From NCBI GenBank assembly GCA_945863605.1, contig CAMAZP010000027.1, forward strand, positions 1 through 43,411: 43,411 bases of DNA, written 5' to 3'. The position numbers and the translations under genes are program-made. The stretch is from Chitinophaga pinensis (GTDB lineage: Bacteria > Bacteroidota > Bacteroidia > Flavobacteriales_D > Crocinitomicaceae). Positions 27,097 through 35,398 of the stretch are shown one piece after another; position 1 is the first letter of the stretch, and the number at the start of each line of letters is the position of its first letter. The notes under the pieces were generated by a model, which searched no databases, was not told the origin of the DNA, and saw only the letters and a program-made list of their open reading frames with translations.

Positions 27097-27219
27097 GAAA
27101 GCTCCGCAGGTTCGGGGCTTTCTATTTTGTTTTAAAGTGGTTGTCTTTGTTCGATAATGAATCGGATTAAGTTATTACACTGCTACTCCTACAAAAACCT
27201 TTAAAATAAGATCTCCGAT
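27097..27219. repeat. Cassette tail C: hairpin plus conserved tail
   Basis: The hairpin GAAAGCTCCG...CGGGGCTTTC spans 27097-27122 with loop CAGGTT. The right flank (TTTTGTTTTAAAGTGGTTGT, then ACAAAAACC and ATCTCCGAT) matches tail A, while the left flank does not pair, unlike A and B. Confidence 0.8.
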
Positions 27220-27300
27220 ATATTAAATAACTATTTAAAAATGAAGTTTTTACGATATTTTTTTTGATTTAAAATATTGAAATAATAAATAATCTTGACC

Positions 27301-28391
27301 TTATTTTTTATAAGATTTCACTTTTTCAAATACTTTATCCGATTCTTTATCAATCACGTTTTGCGCCATTTGTACGTAGCGATAAAACTCACGGCTATTG
27401 GCAGCGTGTCCTGAAATCTTACGGACAATATGTTCAGGCATCCCTAGGTTTAACATCGTAGTAATGGCTGTTTTTCGCATCGTATGAGAGGTTATGTGGT
27501 CTGATAATTTGAAATGCGTTTTATTTTTTACATTTTGATAAATGACAATTTGTTTTCCTCTTCGTTCTCGAATTTTCACCATTTCAAAGTTATCAGGAAT
27601 TAATGTAGCCATAATTTTTAGTTGTCTATTGAACCATTGTGCAGTTATATTTGGCAACAAGCGACTGTCTTTTTTTGATATTTATTAATAATATCCACAG
27701 CAAAATCAGGGAGTTTCATGCTGGTGTAAGTATTGGTTTTTTGAGATTTAACTTTCAAATAATGAACCCCTTGCATAATTACTAAATTTTTAAAATTCAA
27801 ACTTAGAAGATCAGAAATTCGCAAAGCAACAGCGCAACCAAAAACAAATACGTCTCTTATTTGAACTAAGTTTTTTTCGACCAATTGTTGATTAAATTGC
27901 TCGTCATAAATGATGAAATTGAGTTGTTCGACTGACAAGGCAATAATTGGAATTTCCTCTTTTGGTGGGTAAAAAGATTTGTGATAGTTGCCAACAGAAA
28001 TATGTCTTTCTTGTATCAAATAGTTGAAAAAAGCCTTTAAAGAATTAATTAACAAACCTACGTAATTGTCAAAATATTTCTTTTTGATAAAGAGGAAATT
28101 TGTAAATTGTAGATAGAATTTTTTGTAGTACCTTTTTGCCACAGGTTTTTGATTATAAGACAGATTGTCATCAATGTATAGTTTCAAATCAAAATTTACA
28201 TTATCGCAAAAATCTTTCAATTGCAATTTCAAATAATGATAATGTAAGATGGAAGCAGGTTGAATACGTTGTCCATTTTTTTTGGTTCTTCTGCCAGTTT
28301 TTGAATCGTTTATAAAATCCTCCAAAAGTTGAAAAAACTGTTCCTTATTGAGGGTTTTATCCTTTTTGGTAATATTAATTTTCTTTGCCAT
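27301..28391 (-). CDS. Tyrosine recombinase in two frames, joined at an A_AAA_AAG heptamer
   Basis: Phage-integrase-family recombinase in the middle of the Rhs array. The first frame (28391 down to 27645) gives the SAM-like core-binding domain and the first catalytic Arg in ALRISDLL, then stops after TVACCQI. The second frame (to 27301) gives HTMRKTA (His and second Arg), ISGH and the Tyr in YRYVQ. A -1 shift at 27669-27675 joins them as ...YQKK-DSRLLPN, a 363-residue protein of normal length with a complete catalytic set. I start at the ATG at 28391 (MAKKINITKK); an upstream ATG at 28433 is possible. Whether the shift is programmed, a homopolymer mutation or a sequencing error is open. Confidence 0.75.
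27669..27675 (-). other. Possible -1 frameshift site A_AAA_AAG
   Basis: In the reading frame of the N-terminal part the codons are CAA AAA AAG, giving the heptamer A_AAA_AAG used in dnaX and several transposase genes. Slipping back one base continues as GAC AGT CGC TTG into the C-terminal frame. No strong downstream stem was found by eye. Confidence 0.5.
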
Positions 28392-28433
28392 CGATGTTGT
28401 TTTAGAATTACAATGGGAATTACTAAATTTCAA

Positions 28434-28836
28434 GATTTGAGGTTACATTTTGAGAATATTTATTGTTTTAATACACCTAAAAATTGAATATGATTTTACA
28501 TTGATTTTCAACCTTTTTACTGTTTATAGTTTCTTGAAGTTAAAAATCGACCTAAACAACAGAGATCTTACAACTATTCAATTTAATACATATTTAACTG
28601 AACTCGCAAAAAAAAAACCAAATAAAGGATTTAGATAAAAACCTAATAGCGTAATTAATTCTTGAAACGTACCATCTAATCCAACACTTTAACGAACAAA
28701 ACAAACGCTTTAAAACAAAAAGAAAGCCCCGAACCTGCGGAGCTTTCCTTGAAATAGTTAAAGATTTAGTTTGCTAAAACTCTTTTGATAGTTCGAAAGT
28801 CTTATTTTAAGTTAAGCGTGGGAGCAACAAAGAAAC
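28434..28836. other. Intergenic region between recombinase and cassette D tail
   Basis: About 400 bases. Apart from the cassette D tail (28671-28747), only AT-rich sequence is seen. A 62-codon frame at 28450-28638 has no family resemblance or initiation signal and I do not call it a gene. Confidence 0.5.
28671..28747. repeat. Cassette tail D (minus orientation)
   Basis: In minus orientation the hairpin GAAAGCTCCG...CGGGGCTTTC (28722-28747) is followed by TTTTTGTTTTAAAG and GTTCGTTAAAGTGT, as in tail A. Similarity ends near 28671, so the last 40 or so bases of the tail seen after A-C are missing. Confidence 0.8.
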
Positions 28837-29208
28837 CTAAAAATAACCTAGTTCTATATAACTTCTAATTATTGGACCACAAAATAAACATAGAATAGAA
28901 AAAATGAAATAAAAGAGAGCAAAAAGAATATTTATTCTTTTTATTTTTAAACTTACTATTATAATTTTCGCCTTTTTCTTGTATCCGTATTTGTAAACTA
29001 TAATCACAAAAATCACTAGAAAAATCAACATCATTTCAATTGTTTCTAGAGGATTTATTTTTAGTGTAACCAATATAATATTCAACAAAGTCAAAATAAT
29101 TATTGCTGTTGATGCACTAACTGCAAACAAGGCAGTTGCAATTGGTGTACCATCTTTTAAAAGGTTGTTATAAAAAAGATGATAAGAGTAAATTAAAATA
29201 TCAAACAT
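28837..29208 (-). CDS. Candidate immunity protein for cassette D (membrane protein)
   Basis: A 123-residue, very hydrophobic protein with about four membrane segments (roughly 22-45, 51-70, 78-88 weak, and 92-115). It starts 6 bases after the end of the cassette D tip gene on the same strand and lies before the tail palindrome, so it is the probable immunity gene. The partner tip is Gly-rich and hydrophobic at its end, which would suit a membrane-acting toxin. No family recognised. Confidence 0.6.
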   Translation of the reverse strand: MFDILIYSYHLFYNNLLKDGTPIATALFAVSASTAIIILTLLNIILVTLKINPLETIEMMLIFLVIFVIIVYKYGYKKKAKIIIVSLKIKRINILFALFYFIFSILCLFCGPIIRSYIELGYF

Positions 29209-29214
29209 AATTAA

Positions 29215-30732
29215 CTATTCAAAGTATTTTGTATCGTCATTTCCTATCCATTTTGAAGGGCCATAATGCTTCCCTAATTCCCAACCAATTCCCCAACCTA
29301 GACCATAAACACCACCGAAAGTTGTTATTGTATTTGAACCCATTTCTGTTGAATAATCAAACCCACTAATTTTGTTATCACTATAGTTATTTGTTAGTGC
29401 AAAAGCATTCCAAAGTCCAATTCCATAACCCGTTAACTTAAAGCCTGTATTAACTCGACTTACTAACTTAGTACTTACTTGAGTTGGGGATATATTTCGT
29501 AAAATTGGGGTTAACTTTATATTATAAGCTAAACTACTTTTAAAAGTGCTAGAGTTAGCAATTGTTGAGACTGCTAATTGAGTAAAACCATTTGTTTGAT
29601 CAATGCTAGTTGGAACAGTTTCTACTTTTTTTGATTCTTTATTACCTCCAATTTCAAATATTGGCAATGGACTACCTGTTAAGCCATTAATATTCGAAGT
29701 TGATGCTTTTGAAACAGCTTTTTTGGGAGTTTCAAGATTTGAATATGCATGAGCAACAACTTTATCAATTGCATTTTTCATCGGATTACTATCTTTATTA
29801 TTTCCTGAATTAGAACTTGTTTTGCTTCCTTTCTTTTTTGGGTCATCTCCATCTCCTGGACCACCTGCAGCATCACCTTGTGGGTCAACTAAACAAATCG
29901 GATTATTATCCATAGCACAATAAGGACTCTGCCAAGGAAATTTATCCATCAAAGGGTCAAGTAAAAGCCATCTTCCCAATCGTGCATCATATTGTCTAAA
30001 TTCCGTTGTGTAGCTATTTCCTTGTCCTTTAAACTCAGAATCGCCCTCCATTCCATTAAATCCATAGCGATAACCCTCCGCATAAACCTGCACCTCCTGC
30101 GTGTATCCATTCAGCGTGAAATCATCTAAGCGGAACGTTGCATTGTTGCCGTTTGAGCCACCAAAAAGTTTAAGCGTAACGGTTACAGAACCTGTCAAAC
30201 CTGCAACTGCATTCGCAACGTTGATGGTGCCAGTACTTTGGAGCGTTGAGCCGCTTGAGACAAAAATACTACCAGAACCAACTAAGATTCCGTTTACTAA
30301 AAGCTGGTAATTCGTGTAGCCTGTTGTGCTGGAGCGGTGGTAAAAACTGTAACTTTTAACATCCAACATAAAACCGCTGTTCACCGTCAAGTTCAAGTAA
30401 AGTCTGGTCGTGTCAGGCGTTGCAGAATTGGTTGCAATTGCCTTTCCTGTGAACCCTGCAAAATTTGTCCACGAACTTTGAGAATTTGTCCAACTCACGT
30501 TCGTCAATTTCGTATTAAGTTGGTTTGGAGCAGTAGTATAAGGGTGCGTGCTCGGGTTGTCGTCAAATTTGTGTTGGTAAACAACGGTCACACTCGGCGG
30601 TGCTGGTGCTGGAGGAACATAAGAAAGCGTCCTTCCATCGAGCTGTATCCCAAATGGGCTATAGTCTGCAGTGTTTCTTATAGGGGCGCGGCTGCTTGAA
30701 ACTGAATAATATGATTGTTTTTGAAGGTTCAA
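29215..30732 (-). CDS. Rhs cassette D: orphan Rhs core tip with Gly-rich unknown toxin domain
   Basis: Rhs core fragment opening in the shared TTG leader (NLQKQSYYSVSSSR), with the 623-bp segment and a core FNGMEGDSEFKGQGNSY, RLGRWLLLDPL, ending NNPICLVDPQGDAAGG. The tip (about 290-505) has a low-complexity Gly/Asp/Ser/Lys linker to about 325, then an unknown domain whose last 70 residues are hydrophobic and Gly-rich (TGYGIGLWNAF, GGVYGLGWGIGWELGKHYG), as in pore-forming peptides. No known toxin family is recognised. The immunity candidate follows after 6 bases. It is inverted relative to cassettes A-C. Confidence 0.7.
   Translation of the reverse strand: MNLQKQSYYSVSSSRAPIRNTADYSPFGIQLDGRTLSYVPPAPAPPSVTVVYQHKFDDNPSTHPYTTAPNQLNTKLTNVSWTNSQSSWTNFAGFTGKAIATNSATPDTTRLYLNLTVNSGFMLDVKSYSFYHRSSTTGYTNYQLLVNGILVGSGSIFVSSGSTLQSTGTINVANAVAGLTGSVTVTLKLFGGSNGNNATFRLDDFTLNGYTQEVQVYAEGYRYGFNGMEGDSEFKGQGNSYTTEFRQYDARLGRWLLLDPLMDKFPWQSPYCAMDNNPICLVDPQGDAAGGPGDGDDPKKKGSKTSSNSGNNKDSNPMKNAIDKVVAHAYSNLETPKKAVSKASTSNINGLTGSPLPIFEIGGNKESKKVETVPTSIDQTNGFTQLAVSTIANSSTFKSSLAYNIKLTPILRNISPTQVSTKLVSRVNTGFKLTGYGIGLWNAFALTNNYSDNKISGFDYSTEMGSNTITTFGGVYGLGWGIGWELGKHYGPSKWIGNDDTKYFE
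30067..30689 (-). repeat. 623-bp Rhs-core repeat, copy D (inverted)
   Basis: Same length and boundary as the + strand copies, with the B/C leader upstream. It is inverted relative to A, B and C, so recombination with any of these would invert the recombinase region between them. Confidence 0.9.
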
Positions 30733-30823
30733 AAAAGTGGCTTTAAAAGTTCGTTTTTCATTCTAGGTATTATATTTGCTGTTTATGAGAGTAGCTCATT
30801 TCTAGAATGGAAATATAAATGTA

Positions 30824-31372
30824 CTAACTTTTTCTATCATTTTTTTTAGCTTTTCGAACATACATTAACTTCCATTTAGTACCATTTAGTAATTCAATTT
30901 CTGATACTCTTAACTTTTTAATAGTAATGTATTTAACCCAATTATTAGAATCTATTTTTTCAAATCTATCATTAATTTTAAAGCGAATTTCTTGATTTTT
31001 TTTGGTATTGGAAATTTGTTTTAATTTAAGTTTAATATTGAATTCTAAAGAAAAAATACTTAACTCAGCTTTTTTTAAATAAGGATAAAAAATAAATGTA
31101 AACCCTATTTCATTCGAAAATCCGACTTCGCTGTTGTATAAAATTGTAAAATGAGGGTTGCAAGTTGGATTAGTAATTGGATTTAAGTATTCTTCATTTG
31201 AAATACTTTCAATTTTTGGGTAGTAAAATAATGTATCTTCTCCATTAGAATAAACAAGTTCTTTATAAAAATAATTTAAATTATACGGAATATTTTTAAA
31301 ATTAAAACTTTCACACTTTTTGTTTTCACAAGAACTAATCAAACCCAAAACTAGAACAAACAAATACTTCAT
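30824..31372 (-). CDS. Candidate immunity lipoprotein for the lipase cassette E
   Basis: A 182-residue protein with a lipoprotein signal: MKYLFVLVLGLISSC, with the lipobox Cys at 15. The mature part is hydrophilic and beta-rich, with no family recognised. It lies 145 bases downstream of the Rhs gene with the lipase tip, on the same strand. Phospholipase effectors of type VI systems (Tle) are known to pair with periplasmic lipoprotein immunity proteins (Tli), so this pairing makes sense. The gap to the toxin is longer than in the other cassettes, and no tail palindrome follows. Confidence 0.65.
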   Translation of the reverse strand: MKYLFVLVLGLISSCENKKCESFNFKNIPYNLNYFYKELVYSNGEDTLFYYPKIESISNEEYLNPITNPTCNPHFTILYNSEVGFSNEIGFTFIFYPYLKKAELSIFSLEFNIKLKLKQISNTKKNQEIRFKINDRFEKIDSNNWVKYITIKKLRVSEIELLNGTKWKLMYVRKAKKNDRKS

Positions 31373-31517
31373 AACTGTTATTTAATTTTAAATCATGACT
31401 TTAATAAAGATGATCCCTCTCATTTTGACATAAAAAAGTAATTTACTTAAACCTTTTGCATCTTTTTTTCTAAAGGTTAGAGTTTTAGTTTTGACGCCAA
31501 AATTTTTACTACTTAAT

Positions 31518-33983
31518 TTATTTTTTCTCTTTTATTTCTTTCTCAAGTTTTGGAAGCCAAACATTTATGTTTTTCTCATGCCATCCGTTATGATTACTTT
31601 CTATCAAATAACCAATTTTATCTTTTTTCAACTTATCGTTATAGAAAATCTTAATATCGTCAAATAATACATGAATACCTCCAACATCAGAATTTTTATC
31701 TAAAGACCCATCACCGCCATGTGCTTGCACCCTATCATCATTTGCATTTACAGAGTAAAGTTCAACCTTCTGCTCCCATAAAACAATATCGTGCTCACGT
31801 GGAGTATTTAAGGCTGTAATTTTTATTAGTTTTGGCTCAATACCGTGTTTTTCAATAAGAATATTTGTTGCTTCAATTGAGACATTTCCACCATGACTTT
31901 GACCAATTAATGAAATAGGTTCGTTCTCAGTTATTTTACCTTCTTTAATTAATTTTTTTCTTGTACTAATTACATGATTTGCAAGATCAACAGCCGCTTT
32001 GTGTCTTTCTTCATCCGAATTTGCACCACTCCAATTAAAGGTATTATCAAAGGAAGTATTTCCTAAAACTTGACCTATTCTTTTTATATCCTTTAATAAC
32101 ATTTGTTTTGAATTGACCCCTGAATAACTAAAACCCCAAGCACTTTTAGTACCATGAATCCAAAATGCTTCTTTTCCTTCTAATTCAACACAATCATTAA
32201 TTCTATTTTCACTAAAAGCATAGGCACTATTCCAAGGGTAATCTCTCATCAACGGATCCACCGCAAAAAATCGCCCAATTCTCGGGTCATGCATTCTGAA
32301 AGTGTAATTCACAGAATTTCCAGCGCCTTTGATCTCATCATCCTTTTCTTGGTTTTGGAAACCGTAACGATAACTCTCCGCATAAACCTGCACCTCCTGC
32401 GTGTATCCATTCAGCGTGAAATCATCTAAGCGGAACGTTGCATTGTTGCCGTTTGAGCCACCAAAAAGTTTCAGGGTAACGGTTACAGAACCTGTCAAAC
32501 CTGCAACTGCGTTGCCAACGTTGATGGTGCCAGTGCTTTGGAGCGTTGAGCCGCTTGAGACAAAAATGCTACCAGAACCTACCAACACGCCATTCACCAA
32601 AAGTTGGTAATTCGTGTAGCCTGTTGTGCTGGAGCGATGGTAAAAACTGTAGCTTTTAACATCCAACATAAAACCGCTGTTAACCGATAAATTCAAGTAA
32701 AGTCTGGTGGTGTCGGGTGTTGCAGAGTTGGTGGCAATTGCCTTACCTGTGAACCCTGCAAAATTTGTCCATGAACTTTGCGAGTTTGTCCAGTTTACGT
32801 TCGTCAGTTTTGTATTAAGTTGGTTTGGAGCAGTGGTGTATGGGTGCGTGCTCGGGTTGTCGTCAAATTTGTGTTGGTAGACCACCGTTACACTCGGCGG
32901 AGCTGGTGCTGGAGGAACGTAAGCAAGCGTCCTTCCATCGAGCTGTATCCCAAACGGGCTATAGTCTGCAGTGTTTCTTATAGGGGCGCGGAAGCCGTCC
33001 ACAACTCCGTCATTATTTGAGTCAAAAGCAATCTTAATATCACTAAATACTGTAAGTACATTTCCAAGGTGATTGGAGAACTCATAATACTTAGAACCAA
33101 GTACTTGCGTATAATTCTGCGTAATCGTAGCCGTCAACACATTCAACGAATCTTGTTTAGAACCAATTCTTGATGAACCAAAAATATTGCGTTCTTTCAA
33201 GTTAAATTGCGCTGTACTGCCTACAACTTCATGGTCATACGTTGAAATTTGGTTGCCCTGCGCATCCAAAATATAGTACGTCGAACGTTCTAATGTTGTT
33301 CCTGTGTTGTTAAAAACGTGTTTTGCAATGCGGTGTCCCATGGCATCGTAATCAAATTTGAGCCATTTTGTGGTGCCAGTCATTCGCTGAATTTCCTTCA
33401 CTTTGCCATCCACACGCCAAACGATCTTGTTAATTTTTTCTGCTTTGTCTTTCACCAAGCGTCCTTCTTCGTCGTACGAATAATTGTTAGTTACATTAAT
33501 GTTCACAGCAGTTGAATCGTAAGCTCCCATATTATCGATGTCTGTTGCATCCAAGTCTGAAAGCGACAACGGTTCGTAAATATGATACAATCTATTGCGT
33601 TGCAGTTTTGTTTTGGTAGTAGGGTCGAGATACTGATATTTGTAATTCATGTCCTCGATTTTCGTACCGCTGCGTTTGTGGCGCACTTGAGTTAAAATAT
33701 TCCCCATGGCATCGTAATTGAAAGCATTGTAATACGAATTTCCATACGTCGTTGGATTCCAAATAGCGCTTGAAAGACCTGTTTCGTAACTGCGAGACTC
33801 TTTTAAACGGTTCAATTGATCGTATTTATAAGCATTCAGCATCGGCATCGACGCTAAAGTTGTAGGGTTCATCAAGCGCGTTTGCATGTAACGAATGTTG
33901 CCATTGAATAGCACGGCTTCGCCCTCCTTAGTCACAATAACATTAGGTTTTCTATCTATCAATTCAATACAAATAACACACAA
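31518..33983 (-). CDS. Rhs cassette E: N-terminally truncated Rhs protein with lipase tip
   Basis: The longest Rhs fragment here, 821 codons, yet it lacks the first 1000 or more residues of a complete Rhs protein. The frame opens at TTG without a ribosome-binding site, and Rhs similarity starts near residue 18 (VTKEGEAVLFNGNI). YD-type repeats (YKYDQLNRL, FNYDAMGNI, YSYDEEGRL, FDYDAMGHR) fill 40-330. The core DGFRAPIRNTADYSPFG and the 623-bp segment follow, then MHDPRIGRFFAVDPL. The tip (about 595-821) is an alpha/beta hydrolase: the nucleophile elbow GQSHGG near 692-697 and the His in NHNGWH near 797-802 point to a lipase. A lipoprotein immunity gene follows. Confidence 0.8.
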   Translation of the reverse strand: MCVICIELIDRKPNVIVTKEGEAVLFNGNIRYMQTRLMNPTTLASMPMLNAYKYDQLNRLKESRSYETGLSSAIWNPTTYGNSYYNAFNYDAMGNILTQVRHKRSGTKIEDMNYKYQYLDPTTKTKLQRNRLYHIYEPLSLSDLDATDIDNMGAYDSTAVNINVTNNYSYDEEGRLVKDKAEKINKIVWRVDGKVKEIQRMTGTTKWLKFDYDAMGHRIAKHVFNNTGTTLERSTYYILDAQGNQISTYDHEVVGSTAQFNLKERNIFGSSRIGSKQDSLNVLTATITQNYTQVLGSKYYEFSNHLGNVLTVFSDIKIAFDSNNDGVVDGFRAPIRNTADYSPFGIQLDGRTLAYVPPAPAPPSVTVVYQHKFDDNPSTHPYTTAPNQLNTKLTNVNWTNSQSSWTNFAGFTGKAIATNSATPDTTRLYLNLSVNSGFMLDVKSYSFYHRSSTTGYTNYQLLVNGVLVGSGSIFVSSGSTLQSTGTINVGNAVAGLTGSVTVTLKLFGGSNGNNATFRLDDFTLNGYTQEVQVYAESYRYGFQNQEKDDEIKGAGNSVNYTFRMHDPRIGRFFAVDPLMRDYPWNSAYAFSENRINDCVELEGKEAFWIHGTKSAWGFSYSGVNSKQMLLKDIKRIGQVLGNTSFDNTFNWSGANSDEERHKAAVDLANHVISTRKKLIKEGKITENEPISLIGQSHGGNVSIEATNILIEKHGIEPKLIKITALNTPREHDIVLWEQKVELYSVNANDDRVQAHGGDGSLDKNSDVGGIHVLFDDIKIFYNDKLKKDKIGYLIESNHNGWHEKNINVWLPKLEKEIKEKK
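32367..32989 (-). repeat. 623-bp Rhs-core repeat, copy E (inverted, in YD-repeat context)
   Basis: Same length and 5' boundary (GCGCCCCTATAAG). Here the segment is preceded by continuous Rhs coding sequence, which shows its natural context; in A-D the upstream sequence is unrelated to Rhs. Confidence 0.9.
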
Positions 33984-34086
33984 AGAAACAATTTATTTTA
34001 AATTATTTGATTATTCAATGTAGTAGTTTTCGCTTTTTCAGGAAGATAATAACTTATTTCACCAAGGATATTAATTAATCTATCGC

Positions 34087-35133
34087 TTACTCTTCTTCAC
34101 TTGTTTTTTGACTAAACAATTCTCGTTTCAATTCTAATTCTTGATGAAGTTTATCTTTTAGTAATTGGCGATCTGGAAGTTCAGTTAGGTATTCAGCTAC
34201 TTTAATTCCCGCTTGTTCGAGTTGTAAGAGTTCTATTTGTTCGTGTCCACCTTCTGCACAAAGTATCAAGCCTAATGGAGTTCCTTCACCTTCTTGTTTT
34301 TCATTATTATCCAGCCAACGCAAGTACAATTCCATTTGACCTTTGTAGGATGCTTTGAATTTTCCGAGTTTTAACTCAATGGCAATTAATCTCTTTAATT
34401 TTCGATGATAAAACAATAAGTCAAGGTGAAAGTCTTCACCATCAATAATCATTCTTTTTTGTCGTTCTACAAATGTAAATCCAACTCCAAGTTCCAAAAT
34501 AAAATGTTCTAAAGAATTGATTAGGCTATCTTCTAAACTTTTTTCACTATACATTCCTGTCAATCCCGTGAAATCTAAAAAATAGGGGCTTCTAAAAATT
34601 AAGTCTGGAGAAAAATTAGCTCCTGCTCGCATACTTATTAGTTCCTTTTTAATTAATTCATTCGGTTTTACACTAATCATGGTTCTTTCGAATAGCATTC
34701 CGTCAATTTTTTCCCGAAAAGTATTTCTACCCCAATTTTCATTCATTGCCATAGTTAGATAAAACTCCCTTTTTACATCGTCTTTTAAAGAAATTAATTC
34801 TATGAAATGAGACCAACTTAATTTGGTCGCAGCTTGCGACACAATTTGAAAATCTGGAAAAAGGTCATTAAATTGAATCATTCTTCGAATATTTCGTTCT
34901 TGAAATCCACGAATTCCGAATTGTTGTTGTAATTGTGTCGCAAGTTGCGACACAATTTGTTTCCCATAGGCCGCCCGTTCTCCTTTAGGAATTTCACCAT
35001 TGATGCGCTCTCCAATTTTCCAGTACATTAGTGTGAGTGAACTGTTCGCCATTTGTGCAACATGCATACGCGCTTGTTCAATCACTTTACAAATATCTAA
35101 ATACAGATCTGAGAAAGATTTTTCTTGTTTCAT
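34087..35133 (-). CDS. DUF1016 / PDDEXK nuclease family protein (YhcG type)
   Basis: A 348-residue YhcG-family protein. The N-terminal DUF1016 region (about 10-160) has LTLMYWKIGERI and GFQERNIRRMIQF. The C-terminal PDDEXK nuclease domain (about 170-330) has the motif D-x(n)-ExK in FHLDLLFYHRKL and LIAIELKLGKF. Related proteins occur in mobile elements and defence islands and have been linked to DNA cleavage or repair. The segment IVSQLATQL near 67 recurs as IVSQAATKL near 98. The gene lies between the truncated Rhs gene and the double-HTH gene. Substrate and role are unknown. Confidence 0.87.
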   Translation of the reverse strand: MKQEKSFSDLYLDICKVIEQARMHVAQMANSSLTLMYWKIGERINGEIPKGERAAYGKQIVSQLATQLQQQFGIRGFQERNIRRMIQFNDLFPDFQIVSQAATKLSWSHFIELISLKDDVKREFYLTMAMNENWGRNTFREKIDGMLFERTMISVKPNELIKKELISMRAGANFSPDLIFRSPYFLDFTGLTGMYSEKSLEDSLINSLEHFILELGVGFTFVERQKRMIIDGEDFHLDLLFYHRKLKRLIAIELKLGKFKASYKGQMELYLRWLDNNEKQEGEGTPLGLILCAEGGHEQIELLQLEQAGIKVAEYLTELPDRQLLKDKLHQELELKRELFSQKTSEEE

Positions 35134-35398
35134 ACCAATTTCATTATTTGTAAATGTATATAATTAAGATTTATATCAATAGTTAATATTTGAGGAATTT
35201 AGTTAAATGAACTTATTCATTCGGATTCAAATACTAATTAGAATTTCCACCCTTGTTTTTCGATTACTCAAATAGACGTAAAAAATATAATCAAAATTTA
35301 AGCAGTTCGTGGAAATTCGTTTCTCAGGACACTTATCTAATAGAGAGTTTTGCGAGATTAATTTATACTGAAAATTAAAAAAAAATCTAAATTGTTAA

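Noticed and set aside
28450..28638. A 62-codon frame next to the recombinase
   Set aside because: No initiation signal, composition follows local AT content, and no family resemblance.
21232..28747. Calling the array an integron
   Set aside because: The recombinase shows no integron-integrase-specific insert that I can see, the cassette tails have a T-rich terminator layout, there is no attI, and cassettes carry long homologous cores that would allow ordinary homologous exchange. Kept only as a hypothesis.
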